Shown: one piece after another, positions 1 to 7,606 of the stretch
Layout: every line of letters begins with the position of its first letter
Position numbering within the stretch: position 1 is the first letter of the stretch
Assembly: GCA_013360945.1 (NCBI GenBank)
Contig: JABWAQ010000052.1
Span: 1-33,941, forward strand
Source: Candidatus Brocadia sp.
GTDB taxonomy: Bacteria; Planctomycetota; Brocadiia; Brocadiales; Brocadiaceae
Reading direction: 5' to 3'
Length of the DNA stretch: 33,941 bases
Made by a program: the position numbers and the translations under genes
Notes under the pieces: generated by a model
Database searches by the model: none
Told to the model about the DNA's origin: nothing
Seen by the model: only the letters and a program-made list of their open reading frames with translations

Positions 1-1
1 G

Positions 2-400
2 AAACATTCGACTTTCATTGCGACGGAAAGGTCTGTGAAGGCCCACGAGACCAGGCCTGACGGCAGGGCGTTGTCCGCTGGTACCGGTTACCAGGCCAGC
101 TTCCGTTACGGCTCTCAGCAGAGTATCACCAGGGACTGGTCTATGCCAATGCACCAGCTGGATAGCCTGTTCCATAAAGCCAAGATTGGTATGAAGTTTG
201 TCTTCGGTTTTGAGGCTGATAACCATGGTATCAATACCGTTCCAAAGGAGACTTTGGTGAAGATTACCAAAGCGGAGGATGGTGGTATTGGTGGAAAAGG
301 ATTGTGGGATCCTGCGAAAACGGGTTATACAACCGGAAACGAAAATGACTTCATGAAGAAGTACCTTAGCGGTGAGTTGATAAAGGTGGAAAAGGCGTAA
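2..400 (+). CDS. nxrA: Nitrite oxidoreductase/nitrate reductase alpha subunit, C-terminal end (partial)
   Basis: This is the 3' end of a gene that begins before the window; the frame is open from base 2 to the TAA at 398-400. The C-terminal stretch has the layout of the end of NarG/NXR catalytic subunits: a glycine/serine stretch, then SITRDWSMPMHQLD, then a GFEADNHGINTVPKETLVKI segment that parallels the end of the NarG molybdopterin-binding domain. In anammox bacteria NXR oxidises nitrite to nitrate and supplies electrons; it holds Mo-bis-MGD and an Fe-S cluster. Codons from about base 70 on are strongly biased, as in a highly expressed gene. In the first 60 bases frame 1 is also open and reads at least as plausibly (ETFDFHCDGKVCEG), so a one-base frameshift near 40-60 is possible. 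The family call rests on remembered motif layout; a related type II DMSO-reductase-family enzyme is the alternative. Confidence 0.6.
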   Translation, partial: KHSTFIATERSVKAHETRPDGRALSAGTGYQASFRYGSQQSITRDWSMPMHQLDSLFHKAKIGMKFVFGFEADNHGINTVPKETLVKITKAEDGGIGGKGLWDPAKTGYTTGNENDFMKKYLSGELIKVEKA

Positions 401-420
401 GGTAACTCGTGATAATGTAA

Positions 421-475
421 AAGTGAGCTAACAAATAGCTGTAATTGTGTTTGTTAGCTCACTTAATTTTTAGAT
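421..475 (+). terminator. Intrinsic terminator after the nxrA-like gene
   Basis: A perfect 15-bp inverted repeat (arms 421-435 and 450-464, 14-nt loop) is followed by a T-rich tract (aatttttagattttt). It starts 20 bases after the stop codon and should separate this transcript from the next gene. Confidence 0.85.
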
Positions 476-514
476 TTTTCTAAATAACATGGAAGATGGA
501 GGGAAAAAGGATTT

Positions 515-1243
515 ATGAAAAAATATTTGATTTCTGGTATCCTTGCAGTTTCTAGTATGGCATTTTCTTGCAATTCGTTCGTATGGGCCCAAGCTGAGGA
601 GGAGAAGGCGCTGACGGCTGAAGAAGCTGCAGAAGCACAAAAGAAGCTGGAAGATGCAATGGTAAAGTTAAAGAGAGTTGTCAAAAATATACCAAAGGTA
701 GAGAATGCAGGTTCTATTACCGGAGTTGTAACGTGCCAAAAGATGAGGAATAATGCCGATGCTGTTGTGTTTATTGAAAAGGTCGGAGATAATAAATTTC
801 CTCCGTCCTCTGAGCATGCGATTGTTGACCAGCTTAACCTGACGTATGTGCCCCGCGTTGTAGCTTTGCAGAAGGGAACTGTCGTGGATTTTCCCAACAG
901 TGATGCCGTACGGCATAACGTATTTTCACCACCTACAGCTGCCTTGCAATTTAACCTGGGTACGTATCCCACCGGTGTTGTAAAAGAGGTGACTTTTGAT
1001 GTTGCAGGCGAGACGCCTCTTCTCTGTAATGTCCATGCCGAGATGGCTGGTTATGTTGTATCATTTGAAAATCCTTATTTTGCAATGACTGATAAAGACG
1101 GGAACTATACCATTGAAGGTGTACCTCCGGGGAAATATGTAGTAAAGACATGGCATGAAAAACTCAAGGAATTATCTCAGGAGGTTACAGTCGAGGCTGG
1201 TAAGGCCACAACGGTTAATTTTGACTTGAAGAGAAGAAGATAA
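515..1243 (+). CDS. Secreted cupredoxin-like protein with carboxypeptidase-regulatory-like domain
   Basis: 242 residues. A signal peptide (about residues 1-25, cleavage after VWA) is followed by an acidic, alanine-rich helix (27-60). A cupredoxin-type domain (about 66-185) holds a complete type 1 copper set: His134 (RHNVF), then Cys171, His174 and Met177 in the loop CNVHAEM. The C-terminus (about 188-242) is a carboxypeptidase-regulatory-like beta sandwich (DGNYTIEGVPPGKYVVKTWH). The ATG at 515 follows a GGAGG. Cupredoxins of this methylamine-utilisation type are periplasmic electron carriers. Its position directly after an NXR-type subunit suggests, by inference only, a redox partner of nitrite oxidation; strong terminators on both sides make it a separate unit. 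Copper binding is predicted from the ligands and not proven. Confidence 0.78.
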   Translation: MKKYLISGILAVSSMAFSCNSFVWAQAEEEKALTAEEAAEAQKKLEDAMVKLKRVVKNIPKVENAGSITGVVTCQKMRNNADAVVFIEKVGDNKFPPSSEHAIVDQLNLTYVPRVVALQKGTVVDFPNSDAVRHNVFSPPTAALQFNLGTYPTGVVKEVTFDVAGETPLLCNVHAEMAGYVVSFENPYFAMTDKDGNYTIEGVPPGKYVVKTWHEKLKELSQEVTVEAGKATTVNFDLKRRR

Positions 1244-1298
1244 TTTATGGATTAACTATTTAAACCTTGCGATAAGCAGATAGTATGTCTTTTATAAT

Positions 1299-1338
1299 AA
1301 TTCCAGCGGGATGGTAAGATCTCGCTGGAATTTTTTTT
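1299..1338 (+). terminator. Intrinsic terminator after the cupredoxin gene
   Basis: Arms AATTCCAGCG (1299-1308) and CGCTGGAATT (1323-1332) form a perfect 10-bp stem with a 14-nt loop, followed by an unbroken T run to 1338. Confidence 0.87.
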
Positions 1339-1414
1339 GAGCTAAATTGGTAGGAATCTATTCCTTGATTACAGGATAAGTGTAAGGAGTTGGATTCTTC
1401 CCTGAATTTACCAT

Positions 1415-1444
1415 TTGACAAAATCAGGAAAATACCCATATAAT
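1415..1444 (+). promoter_or_regulatory. Sigma-70 promoter of the ispG-dxr-rseP operon
   Basis: A perfect -35 TTGACA (1415-1420) and perfect -10 TATAAT (1439-1444) are separated by 18 nt. Transcription would start near 1450, about 50 bases before the ispG ATG. It lies between the preceding terminator and the operon. Confidence 0.72.
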
Positions 1445-1498
1445 TATTAATCTTGATGTCCATATTTTCTTGTTTTGTTTGCCCAGTTACGAGATATT

Positions 1499-2532
1499 AT
1501 GATTCAACGGCGTAAGGCACGGGTGGTCAATGTTGGTGGTGTATTAATGGGGGGTGACAATCCCATTTCCGTGCAGACCATGACCAAGACCCATACCGAG
1601 GATATCGATGCTACAGTTCAGCAAATTAAAGAACTGGAGGCGATTGGGTGTCATATTGTGCGCGTGGCGGTGCCTACAATTGTCACAGCCAGGTGTCTTG
1701 GCGCTATTAAGTTGTTGCCGACATACATTTTGGACACCATCTTGCCCTGGAGGCTATAGAACAAGGGGTTGATAAAATACGAATCAACCCGGGAAACATG
1801 AAGGATAGGAAAAAGCTGGAAGATGTAGTGCTTGCAGCAAAAAAGAAGGGTATTCCTATTCGTATCGGGGTTAATTCCGGTTCCGTGCGCGGCGAAGAAG
1901 ACGGACATGAAAAATTAACCACGCTGATGGTAAAAACCGTCCTAAAATATTGCGAACACTTTGAATCACTGGGATTTAAAGATATCGTGTTATCGCTTAA
2001 GGCGTCCGACGTCCCTTCAACCCTGGATGCCTACAGGTCGATAGCGGTCCAATGTGATTATCCACTGCATTTAGGCGTTACAGCAGCGGGACCGCCTAGT
2101 TTGGCGACGATTAAGTCTGCTATCGGCATTGGGGGCTTGCTCTCCGAAGGTATCGGCGATACCCTGCGGGTTTCTTACACAGGCGCATCTGAATTGGAGG
2201 TCAAGGCTGGATATGATATCCTTGAGGCATTGGGCTTTCACAAGCGCCAGGGAGCCGAACTCATTTCTTGCCCCACGTGTGGACGGTGTGAAATAGATTT
2301 GGTGAATATTGTAGAACAGGTTAGACAACGTTTGCCGGGCGATAAAAAACATTTGCAAATTGCTATTATGGGGTGTGTGGTAAATGGTCCAGGGGAGGCA
2401 CGAGAGGTTGATATTGGTATTGCAGGCGGCAAGGGGTTTGGATTCCTTTTCAAGAAGGGTGAGAAGGTGCGGAAGATACCGGAAGACCGCATGGTAGATG
2501 AACTTTTGGAAGAAATTGCCCACATGGCATAA
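1499..2532 (+). pseudogene. ispG: 4-hydroxy-3-methylbut-2-enyl-diphosphate synthase, frameshifted
   Basis: IspG is the [4Fe-4S] enzyme that turns methylerythritol cyclodiphosphate into HMBPP, the penultimate step of the MEP isoprenoid pathway. The first part ([10 protein letters not shown]..., through VRVAVP) and the second part (INPGNM, IRIGVNSG, KASDV, SEGIGDTLRVS, CPTCGRCE, MGCVVNGPGEA) both match the family, including the cluster cysteines. They are in different frames. After AIK (around 1710) the frame runs into a TAG at 1757-1759, while [20 protein letters not shown] continues in another frame from about 1715. Compared with E. coli IspG, about seven codons are replaced by five bases, a net loss of about 16 nt. 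The ATG at 1499 fits the family N-terminus better than the upstream TTG at 1475. The pathway is normally essential and dxr follows intact, so an assembly error or a second ispG elsewhere should be considered. Confidence 0.9.
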
Positions 2533-2534
2533 CC

Positions 2535-3677
2535 ATGAAAAATATTGTTGTCCTTGGCTCTACAGGCTCCATTGGTAAAAACACTTTAGAAGTTGCCCGA
2601 AATTTAAAGGATAAAGTACGGGTAGTAGGCCTGTCTTCGAACTCGCGGTGGGAGTTGCTGGCCGAGCAGATAGAAGAATTCAAACCTTCATACGTTGTCT
2701 TAAGTGATTGTCAATACGTTGAAAAGTTAAAATGTCACTTTCAGAATAATCAAATAAAAATATTAACGGGTAATAATTGCCTTAAAGAAATTGTTTTACA
2801 GCGCGAAGTTGATGTTGTGGTTTCAGCCGTAGTGGGCGCTGTCGGTTTGCCAGCTGCTATTGCGACAATAGAGCAGGGAAAGACCCTTGCCCTGGCCAAT
2901 AAGGAATCTCTGGTTATGGCCGGTCATATCGTGATGTCGCTCGCCAAAAAAGATCAGATATTGCCTGTAGACAGTGAACACAGCGCGATATTTCAGTCAC
3001 TTCATTCCGGCAAGCCATGCGAAGTTAAGCGGGTTATTATTACAGCGTCGGGTGGGCCATTTTATGACTACCCCATGGACAAACTTTCTGATGTAACTCC
3101 TGCTCAGGCCCTCAAGCACCCTACGTGGCAGATGGGACAAAAAATTACCATAGATTCTGCCACCCTGATGAATAAAGCGCTGGAAATTATCGAGGCTAAA
3201 TGGCTGTTTGATCTGAAGGTGGAACAAATCGACGTGGTGATACACCCTCAATCGATCATCCATTCTATGGTGGAATTTTGTGATGGATCGGTTATTGCTC
3301 AGATGGGGATGCCGGACATGAAGGTGCCAATCCAGTATGCCTTAACGTATCCGGAAAGAAGCCCGCTCAGTGTTCGGCCATTGGATTTGTCAAATATAGG
3401 AAGTCTTACATTCAAGAAGCCCGATACGGAAAAATTCCCGGCCTTGCGGCTCGGTTATCAGGCTGCAAAAGAAGGCGGTACCATGGGGGCAACACTGAAT
3501 GCCGCCAATGAGGTAGCCGTGCAGGCTTTCTTGAATGGTCAGATTCGGTTTACTGAGATTGCATTGTATGTGGAAAAGGTGATAAACAATCACCACTTTA
3601 TTAAAAATCCTTGCCTGGAGGATATCCTTGCGGCAGACGCCTGGGCAAGACAGGAGATAAAAAAATGCCTTACGTAA
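2535..3677 (+). CDS. dxr: 1-deoxy-D-xylulose 5-phosphate reductoisomerase
   Basis: 380 residues, usual length. It catalyses the NADPH-dependent rearrangement and reduction of DXP to MEP, the first committed step of the MEP pathway. Visible are the N-terminal nucleotide-binding loop GSTGSIG (8-14), NKES (from 122), the metal/substrate segment DSEHSAIFQ (from 146) and the substrate-loop region TASGGPF. The C-terminal part has the expected NAANEVAV segment. The ATG lies 2 bases after the ispG stop and the 3' end overlaps rseP by 13 bases, so the three genes should be translated from one message. The gene is also called ispC. Confidence 0.97.
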   Translation: MKNIVVLGSTGSIGKNTLEVARNLKDKVRVVGLSSNSRWELLAEQIEEFKPSYVVLSDCQYVEKLKCHFQNNQIKILTGNNCLKEIVLQREVDVVVSAVVGAVGLPAAIATIEQGKTLALANKESLVMAGHIVMSLAKKDQILPVDSEHSAIFQSLHSGKPCEVKRVIITASGGPFYDYPMDKLSDVTPAQALKHPTWQMGQKITIDSATLMNKALEIIEAKWLFDLKVEQIDVVIHPQSIIHSMVEFCDGSVIAQMGMPDMKVPIQYALTYPERSPLSVRPLDLSNIGSLTFKKPDTEKFPALRLGYQAAKEGGTMGATLNAANEVAVQAFLNGQIRFTEIALYVEKVINNHHFIKNPCLEDILAADAWARQEIKKCLT

Positions 3678-5476
3678 ATGTGTCAACCAATGTCATTCTT
3701 GTAATCGTTGGTATCGGCTTGCTTATCTTTATCCATGAGCTCGGTCACTTTCTTATGGCCAAAAAGATAGGCGTTCGGGTGTTTGCCTTTTCATTGGGTT
3801 TTGGTCCTGCAATATTTAAAAAGCGATGGGGGGAAACTGAGTACCGGCTTTCCCTGTTTCCACTGGGTGGTTATGTCAAACTGGCCGGTGAAAGTCCGGA
3901 AGAAGAAAAGACTGGTTCACCCTGGGAATTTTCATCCAAGAGTGCCGGGCAGCGTGCCTCGGTACTCGTGGCTGGCGTGGCATTGAATGCGGTCCTGGCC
4001 TTTATCGCCTTTATTGTTGCCTTCCGCATCGGCGTGCCTTTTATTACCGCCGAAATTGGCCAGGTTATGCCCGGTTGGCCAGCTTGGGAGGCAGGAATTC
4101 AGCGCGGGGACCAGATCGTTGAGTTGGATGGGAGCAAAGATCCCGATTTCGAAGACCTATTTACGATTGTTGCCCTGAGCAATCCATCTGACGGTGTAAA
4201 TCTTAAAGTTGAACGAGAGGGTAAGATTTTTGATGTAACCGTTACGCCTAAGTATGATGCTGAGCACGGCATCCAGCGCATAGGAATAATGCCGGCCACC
4301 AGCCTGGAAGTTGACAAGATATTTGCCTTTGAAAAAAACGAATCTCCTGCCAGAGATGCAGGTGTCTGTGTCAAGGACGTCGTGGTTGCCGTAAATGGCA
4401 AACGGATTTCCACAGAGGAGGAATTCAGGGAAGTTGAGGGTATGAATCCGGGAAAAGAGATTTCACTTACCGTGCTGCGGGATGATAAAGAGGTAGAGCT
4501 AAAGGTAGTCCCTTCTAAGTCCACCAGATGGATGCTTGGTCTCTCCTGTGCAACTGCAATATTAGATGGTGTGAAAACTAATAGCCTCGCTAGCATGGCG
4601 GGTTTCATGAAGGGAGATGAAATTGTTGAAGTGAATTCAAAACCTGTAACGGGCTTTACTGATGTCAGAAAACTGGTTATTGATTCTGAAGAAGAAACAT
4701 GCATCTTTACGGTTAAAAGGAATAATAAGGTAACCCTGATTTCTGTGCCGCTTGGTGACGAAAAGACGAAGGAAGGATTTCTCGACGGGATCACGCCTTT
4801 TTATGGACTGAAGATCGATTCTCTGGTTGAGGGATTTCCGGCGGAAAAGGTTGGATTAAAACCCGGTGATAAGATTATATCGCTTGATGAGAAGGAGATA
4901 AAAGACTGGGGTACCCTCCTGCAGATGGTAATGGTGAGTCAGGGGAAGCCTATGGTGATTGAGTGGATGCACGGTAATGAGCGTTTTGTGTCTACTATCG
5001 AACCTCAAAAGGACGAAAAAAGTGCCGTAGGGAGTATTGGGGTAAAGTTTAGGGAAAAAACGGTAATAAAGCAATACGGTTTGCTTGGTTCGTGTGTTAT
5101 GGGCACAAAAAAGGCTATTGTCAATGTGCAGAGATTGTATCTCACGATAAAAGGATTTTTTTCTCAAAGACTTTCGACAAAGAATGTTGGGGGATTTATC
5201 CTTATCGCTCAGGCGTCTTACGAATCAGCAAAGGTAGGTATTGGTAAACTGGTCTATTTTCTGGGCATTCTGAGCCTCCAGCTTGCACTTTTAAATATCT
5301 TACCTATTCCGGTGCTGGATGGAGGTCATCTGTTGTTCCTGGCCATTGAACGAATCAAGGGCTCACCGGTAAGCCAAAGGACGCTCTCGATAGCTCAATA
5401 TATAGGCTTTGGTCTTATTATTACCCTGGTCATTTACGCTACGCGAAACGACATCATGCGACTGCTGACGCTTTAG
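3665..5476 (+). CDS. rseP: RseP-type site-2 zinc metalloprotease with several PDZ-like domains
   Basis: 603 residues, clearly longer than the roughly 450 of E. coli RseP. It is an intramembrane protease that cleaves membrane-bound substrates such as anti-sigma factors or signal peptides. The first membrane segment carries HELGH (His24, Glu25, His28) and the last region carries LDGGH with the third zinc ligand Asp552. Between them I see four PDZ-like segments, recognisable by their AG...GD.I..ING-like cores: WEAGIQRGDQIVELDG, ARDAGVCVKDVVVAVNG, ASMAGFMKGDEIVEVNS and AEKVGLKPGDKIISLDE. The start chosen is the ATG at 3665, with AGGAG a few bases upstream and family-like residues at once (VIVGIGLLIFIHELGH). 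It overlaps dxr, and a dxr-rseP neighbourhood is common in bacteria. The extra PDZ copies are the unusual point. Confidence 0.93.
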   Translation: MPYVNVSTNVILVIVGIGLLIFIHELGHFLMAKKIGVRVFAFSLGFGPAIFKKRWGETEYRLSLFPLGGYVKLAGESPEEEKTGSPWEFSSKSAGQRASVLVAGVALNAVLAFIAFIVAFRIGVPFITAEIGQVMPGWPAWEAGIQRGDQIVELDGSKDPDFEDLFTIVALSNPSDGVNLKVEREGKIFDVTVTPKYDAEHGIQRIGIMPATSLEVDKIFAFEKNESPARDAGVCVKDVVVAVNGKRISTEEEFREVEGMNPGKEISLTVLRDDKEVELKVVPSKSTRWMLGLSCATAILDGVKTNSLASMAGFMKGDEIVEVNSKPVTGFTDVRKLVIDSEEETCIFTVKRNNKVTLISVPLGDEKTKEGFLDGITPFYGLKIDSLVEGFPAEKVGLKPGDKIISLDEKEIKDWGTLLQMVMVSQGKPMVIEWMHGNERFVSTIEPQKDEKSAVGSIGVKFREKTVIKQYGLLGSCVMGTKKAIVNVQRLYLTIKGFFSQRLSTKNVGGFILIAQASYESAKVGIGKLVYFLGILSLQLALLNILPIPVLDGGHLLFLAIERIKGSPVSQRTLSIAQYIGFGLIITLVIYATRNDIMRLLTL

Positions 5477-5510
5477 TAAGTAACCTCGAAATCTGTCCTT
5501 TCATTTTTCT

Positions 5511-7445
5511 ATGGCTGAATTAATCGATATCACCACACCAGGGCAGGAAAAAAGCTACTCCTTAAAAGATGTCACCATTATTGGTAGGGCATCCACCGCC
5601 GATATTCTACTCGACGACCTTATGGTTTCCCGGCATCACGCAAAAGTCAGCAAGTCGGATGGGGGGTATCTTATTGAGGATCTGAACAGTCGTAATGGGG
5701 TTTTTCTGAATGGTGAACGCATAACTTCTCCTCAACACATGCCTTGTGGCATCAATGTCTGTATCGGGCCACATATCCTGGTTTTCAAAGATACCGGGCC
5801 CGCACAGCCCTGTCTCACAGAATACCCATCCAGCGAATACACGCAGGTTATTGTAGCTACAAAAGAGCCGTTGCCGGTTGGAACTATTGATGGAAAAATT
5901 TGCCATGATACCGCCGGCAAAGAAGAATTTGAGCAATTACAAAAAAGCTTAAAAATTTTTCAGGATATAACGAAGGCTATCGATAATATTTTTGATATTG
6001 ATGCGTTGCTCAAAGAGATTATACAAATTATCTTTACCGTGTTTCCCCATGCGGGGCGGTGTTTTGTCGCCTTGCAAGAGCCTGGGGAAACCAAACTGAC
6101 AATTCGAACGATCCAGACAAGGGACCCTGCCCTGTCAGAGGAAGAGAGCCTCCTGAGCCAGACGCTTGCTCATCGGGCCATCGGGGAACGAAGGTCGTTA
6201 CTCATTATGGATACACACATGGATTCCAGGGTCAGTATGAGCATAAAATTAATTGGTGCAAATTCCATCCTCTGCGCCCCACTTATATGTCCTCAAAGGA
6301 CTTTGGGTATCTTACAAATAGAAAGCAAGAGCAAGAAATACGAATTTACTAAGGCAGACCTTGGTCTTTTTACCGGCATTGCGTCTCAGGTCGCATTATT
6401 AATTTATAATGCTGAACTTCTCGATGGCCTCAGGAAGGCAAAAGAACGCATTGAATATGAGAATAAAAACCTTAAAAAACAGCAAAGGGTTCGATCTTCT
6501 TTTAATGATATTGTTGGTGCGAGTTTAAAGATCAAAGAGACATTGGAATTAGTGAAAAAGGTCTGTGACTCCCCCTATAGCATCCTCATCACAGGCGAAA
6601 GCGGCACGGGAAAGGAATTAATAGCGAAGGCGATCCATTACAATGGCGCAAGGTCAGGTCAACCATTTGTGGTCTTAAACTGTGCTGCGATTCCAAGGGA
6701 TTTACTCGAGAGCGAACTCTTTGGACATGAAAAAGGGGCGTTTACCGGGGCGGTAGAGACCAAGCAAGGACTCTTCGGGGTGGCGGACAAAGGGACTGTA
6801 TTTCTTGACGAGATTGGAGAAATGCATGCCCAGACTCAGGCAAAACTTCTGCGTGTGTTGCAGGAAAAGGAACTACAGCGGGTAGGCGGAACCAAAGTAA
6901 TAAAGATCGATGTCCGCATCCTTGCCGCAACCAATAAAGATTTGAAGGCCGCCATTGGAAAAGGAGAATTCAGGGAAGACCTCTTTTACCGGTTAAACGT
7001 GGTGCCCATCCATATTCCGCCATTGCGCGAACGCATGGAGGACATTGCCCTCCTTGCGGAACATTTTCTGTCGTTGAGTTGCGCTGACGTTGGCAAGCGG
7101 ATCAAGGGGTTTACTCCCGAAGCGTTGACATTTCTTTCAAATTATTCATGGCCTGGCAATGTGCGGGAATTGAGAAACGTTATCGAGAGGATCGTTACCC
7201 TTGCTCCGCATGATAGTATGGTTGAGGTAGAGATGCTGCCACAAGAGGTCCGTAATAAATCTGATGTACGGATGCAAAAATATAAATCCACTGGAACCCT
7301 TTATGAGGCCCAAAAACAGTTAGAGATCGAGATGATCATGGATGCGCTAAAATCTGCAGAAGGTAATAAGTCCAAAGCGGCTGAATTGCTGGGAATCAGC
7401 CGAAAGGTGCTCTATGAAAAGATAGAAAACTATAATATCTTGTAA
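5511..7445 (+). CDS. Sigma-54-dependent activator, FHA-GAF-AAA+-Fis
   Basis: 644 residues. An FHA domain (about 1-95: [29 protein letters not shown]) should bind a phospho-threonine partner. A GAF domain (about 150-305) and a short coiled linker ([17 protein letters not shown]) follow. The sigma-54 AAA+ core (about 330-565) has Walker A GESGTGKE (from 362), the sigma-54 contact loop GAFTGA (409-414), FLDEIGEMH and the arginine-finger region [10 protein letters not shown] Fis-type helix-turn-helix closes the protein ([19 protein letters not shown]). It lacks a receiver domain, so phosphopeptide recognition by the FHA domain is the likely switch. It begins 34 bases after rseP and could be cotranscribed; no -24/-12 site was identified nearby, so its targets are unknown. 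Confidence 0.93.
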   Translation: MAELIDITTPGQEKSYSLKDVTIIGRASTADILLDDLMVSRHHAKVSKSDGGYLIEDLNSRNGVFLNGERITSPQHMPCGINVCIGPHILVFKDTGPAQPCLTEYPSSEYTQVIVATKEPLPVGTIDGKICHDTAGKEEFEQLQKSLKIFQDITKAIDNIFDIDALLKEIIQIIFTVFPHAGRCFVALQEPGETKLTIRTIQTRDPALSEEESLLSQTLAHRAIGERRSLLIMDTHMDSRVSMSIKLIGANSILCAPLICPQRTLGILQIESKSKKYEFTKADLGLFTGIASQVALLIYNAELLDGLRKAKERIEYENKNLKKQQRVRSSFNDIVGASLKIKETLELVKKVCDSPYSILITGESGTGKELIAKAIHYNGARSGQPFVVLNCAAIPRDLLESELFGHEKGAFTGAVETKQGLFGVADKGTVFLDEIGEMHAQTQAKLLRVLQEKELQRVGGTKVIKIDVRILAATNKDLKAAIGKGEFREDLFYRLNVVPIHIPPLRERMEDIALLAEHFLSLSCADVGKRIKGFTPEALTFLSNYSWPGNVRELRNVIERIVTLAPHDSMVEVEMLPQEVRNKSDVRMQKYKSTGTLYEAQKQLEIEMIMDALKSAEGNKSKAAELLGISRKVLYEKIENYNIL

Positions 7446-7492
7446 TAATTCAGCAACATATAGGAAACGCAGGTAATGAGGTGACATGAATT

Positions 7493-7530
7493 TGTCATTG
7501 CGAGCGACAGCAAAGCAATCCGCTCTTGAG
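7493..7530. repeat. Dispersed GTCATTGCGAGCGA-type repeat
   Basis: The stretch TTGTCATTGCGAGCGACAG followed by CAAAGCAATCC matches a short repeat that recurs in intergenic DNA of many environmental bacteria. It sits in the 161-base gap before the NACHT gene. Only one copy is visible here, so the assignment is from memory of the motif. Confidence 0.4.
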
Positions 7531-7606
7531 ACTTCTTCGTAAACTCAGCCAACGACTGCTTCGGCCTAAAGCCCGCGCAATGGCGATAAAATAGGTAAAT
7601 CTTTTC

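Noticed and set aside
1475-1498. TTG start of ispG at 1475
   Set aside because: The ATG at 1499 begins with MIQRRK, which matches family N-termini; the eight extra residues have no counterpart.
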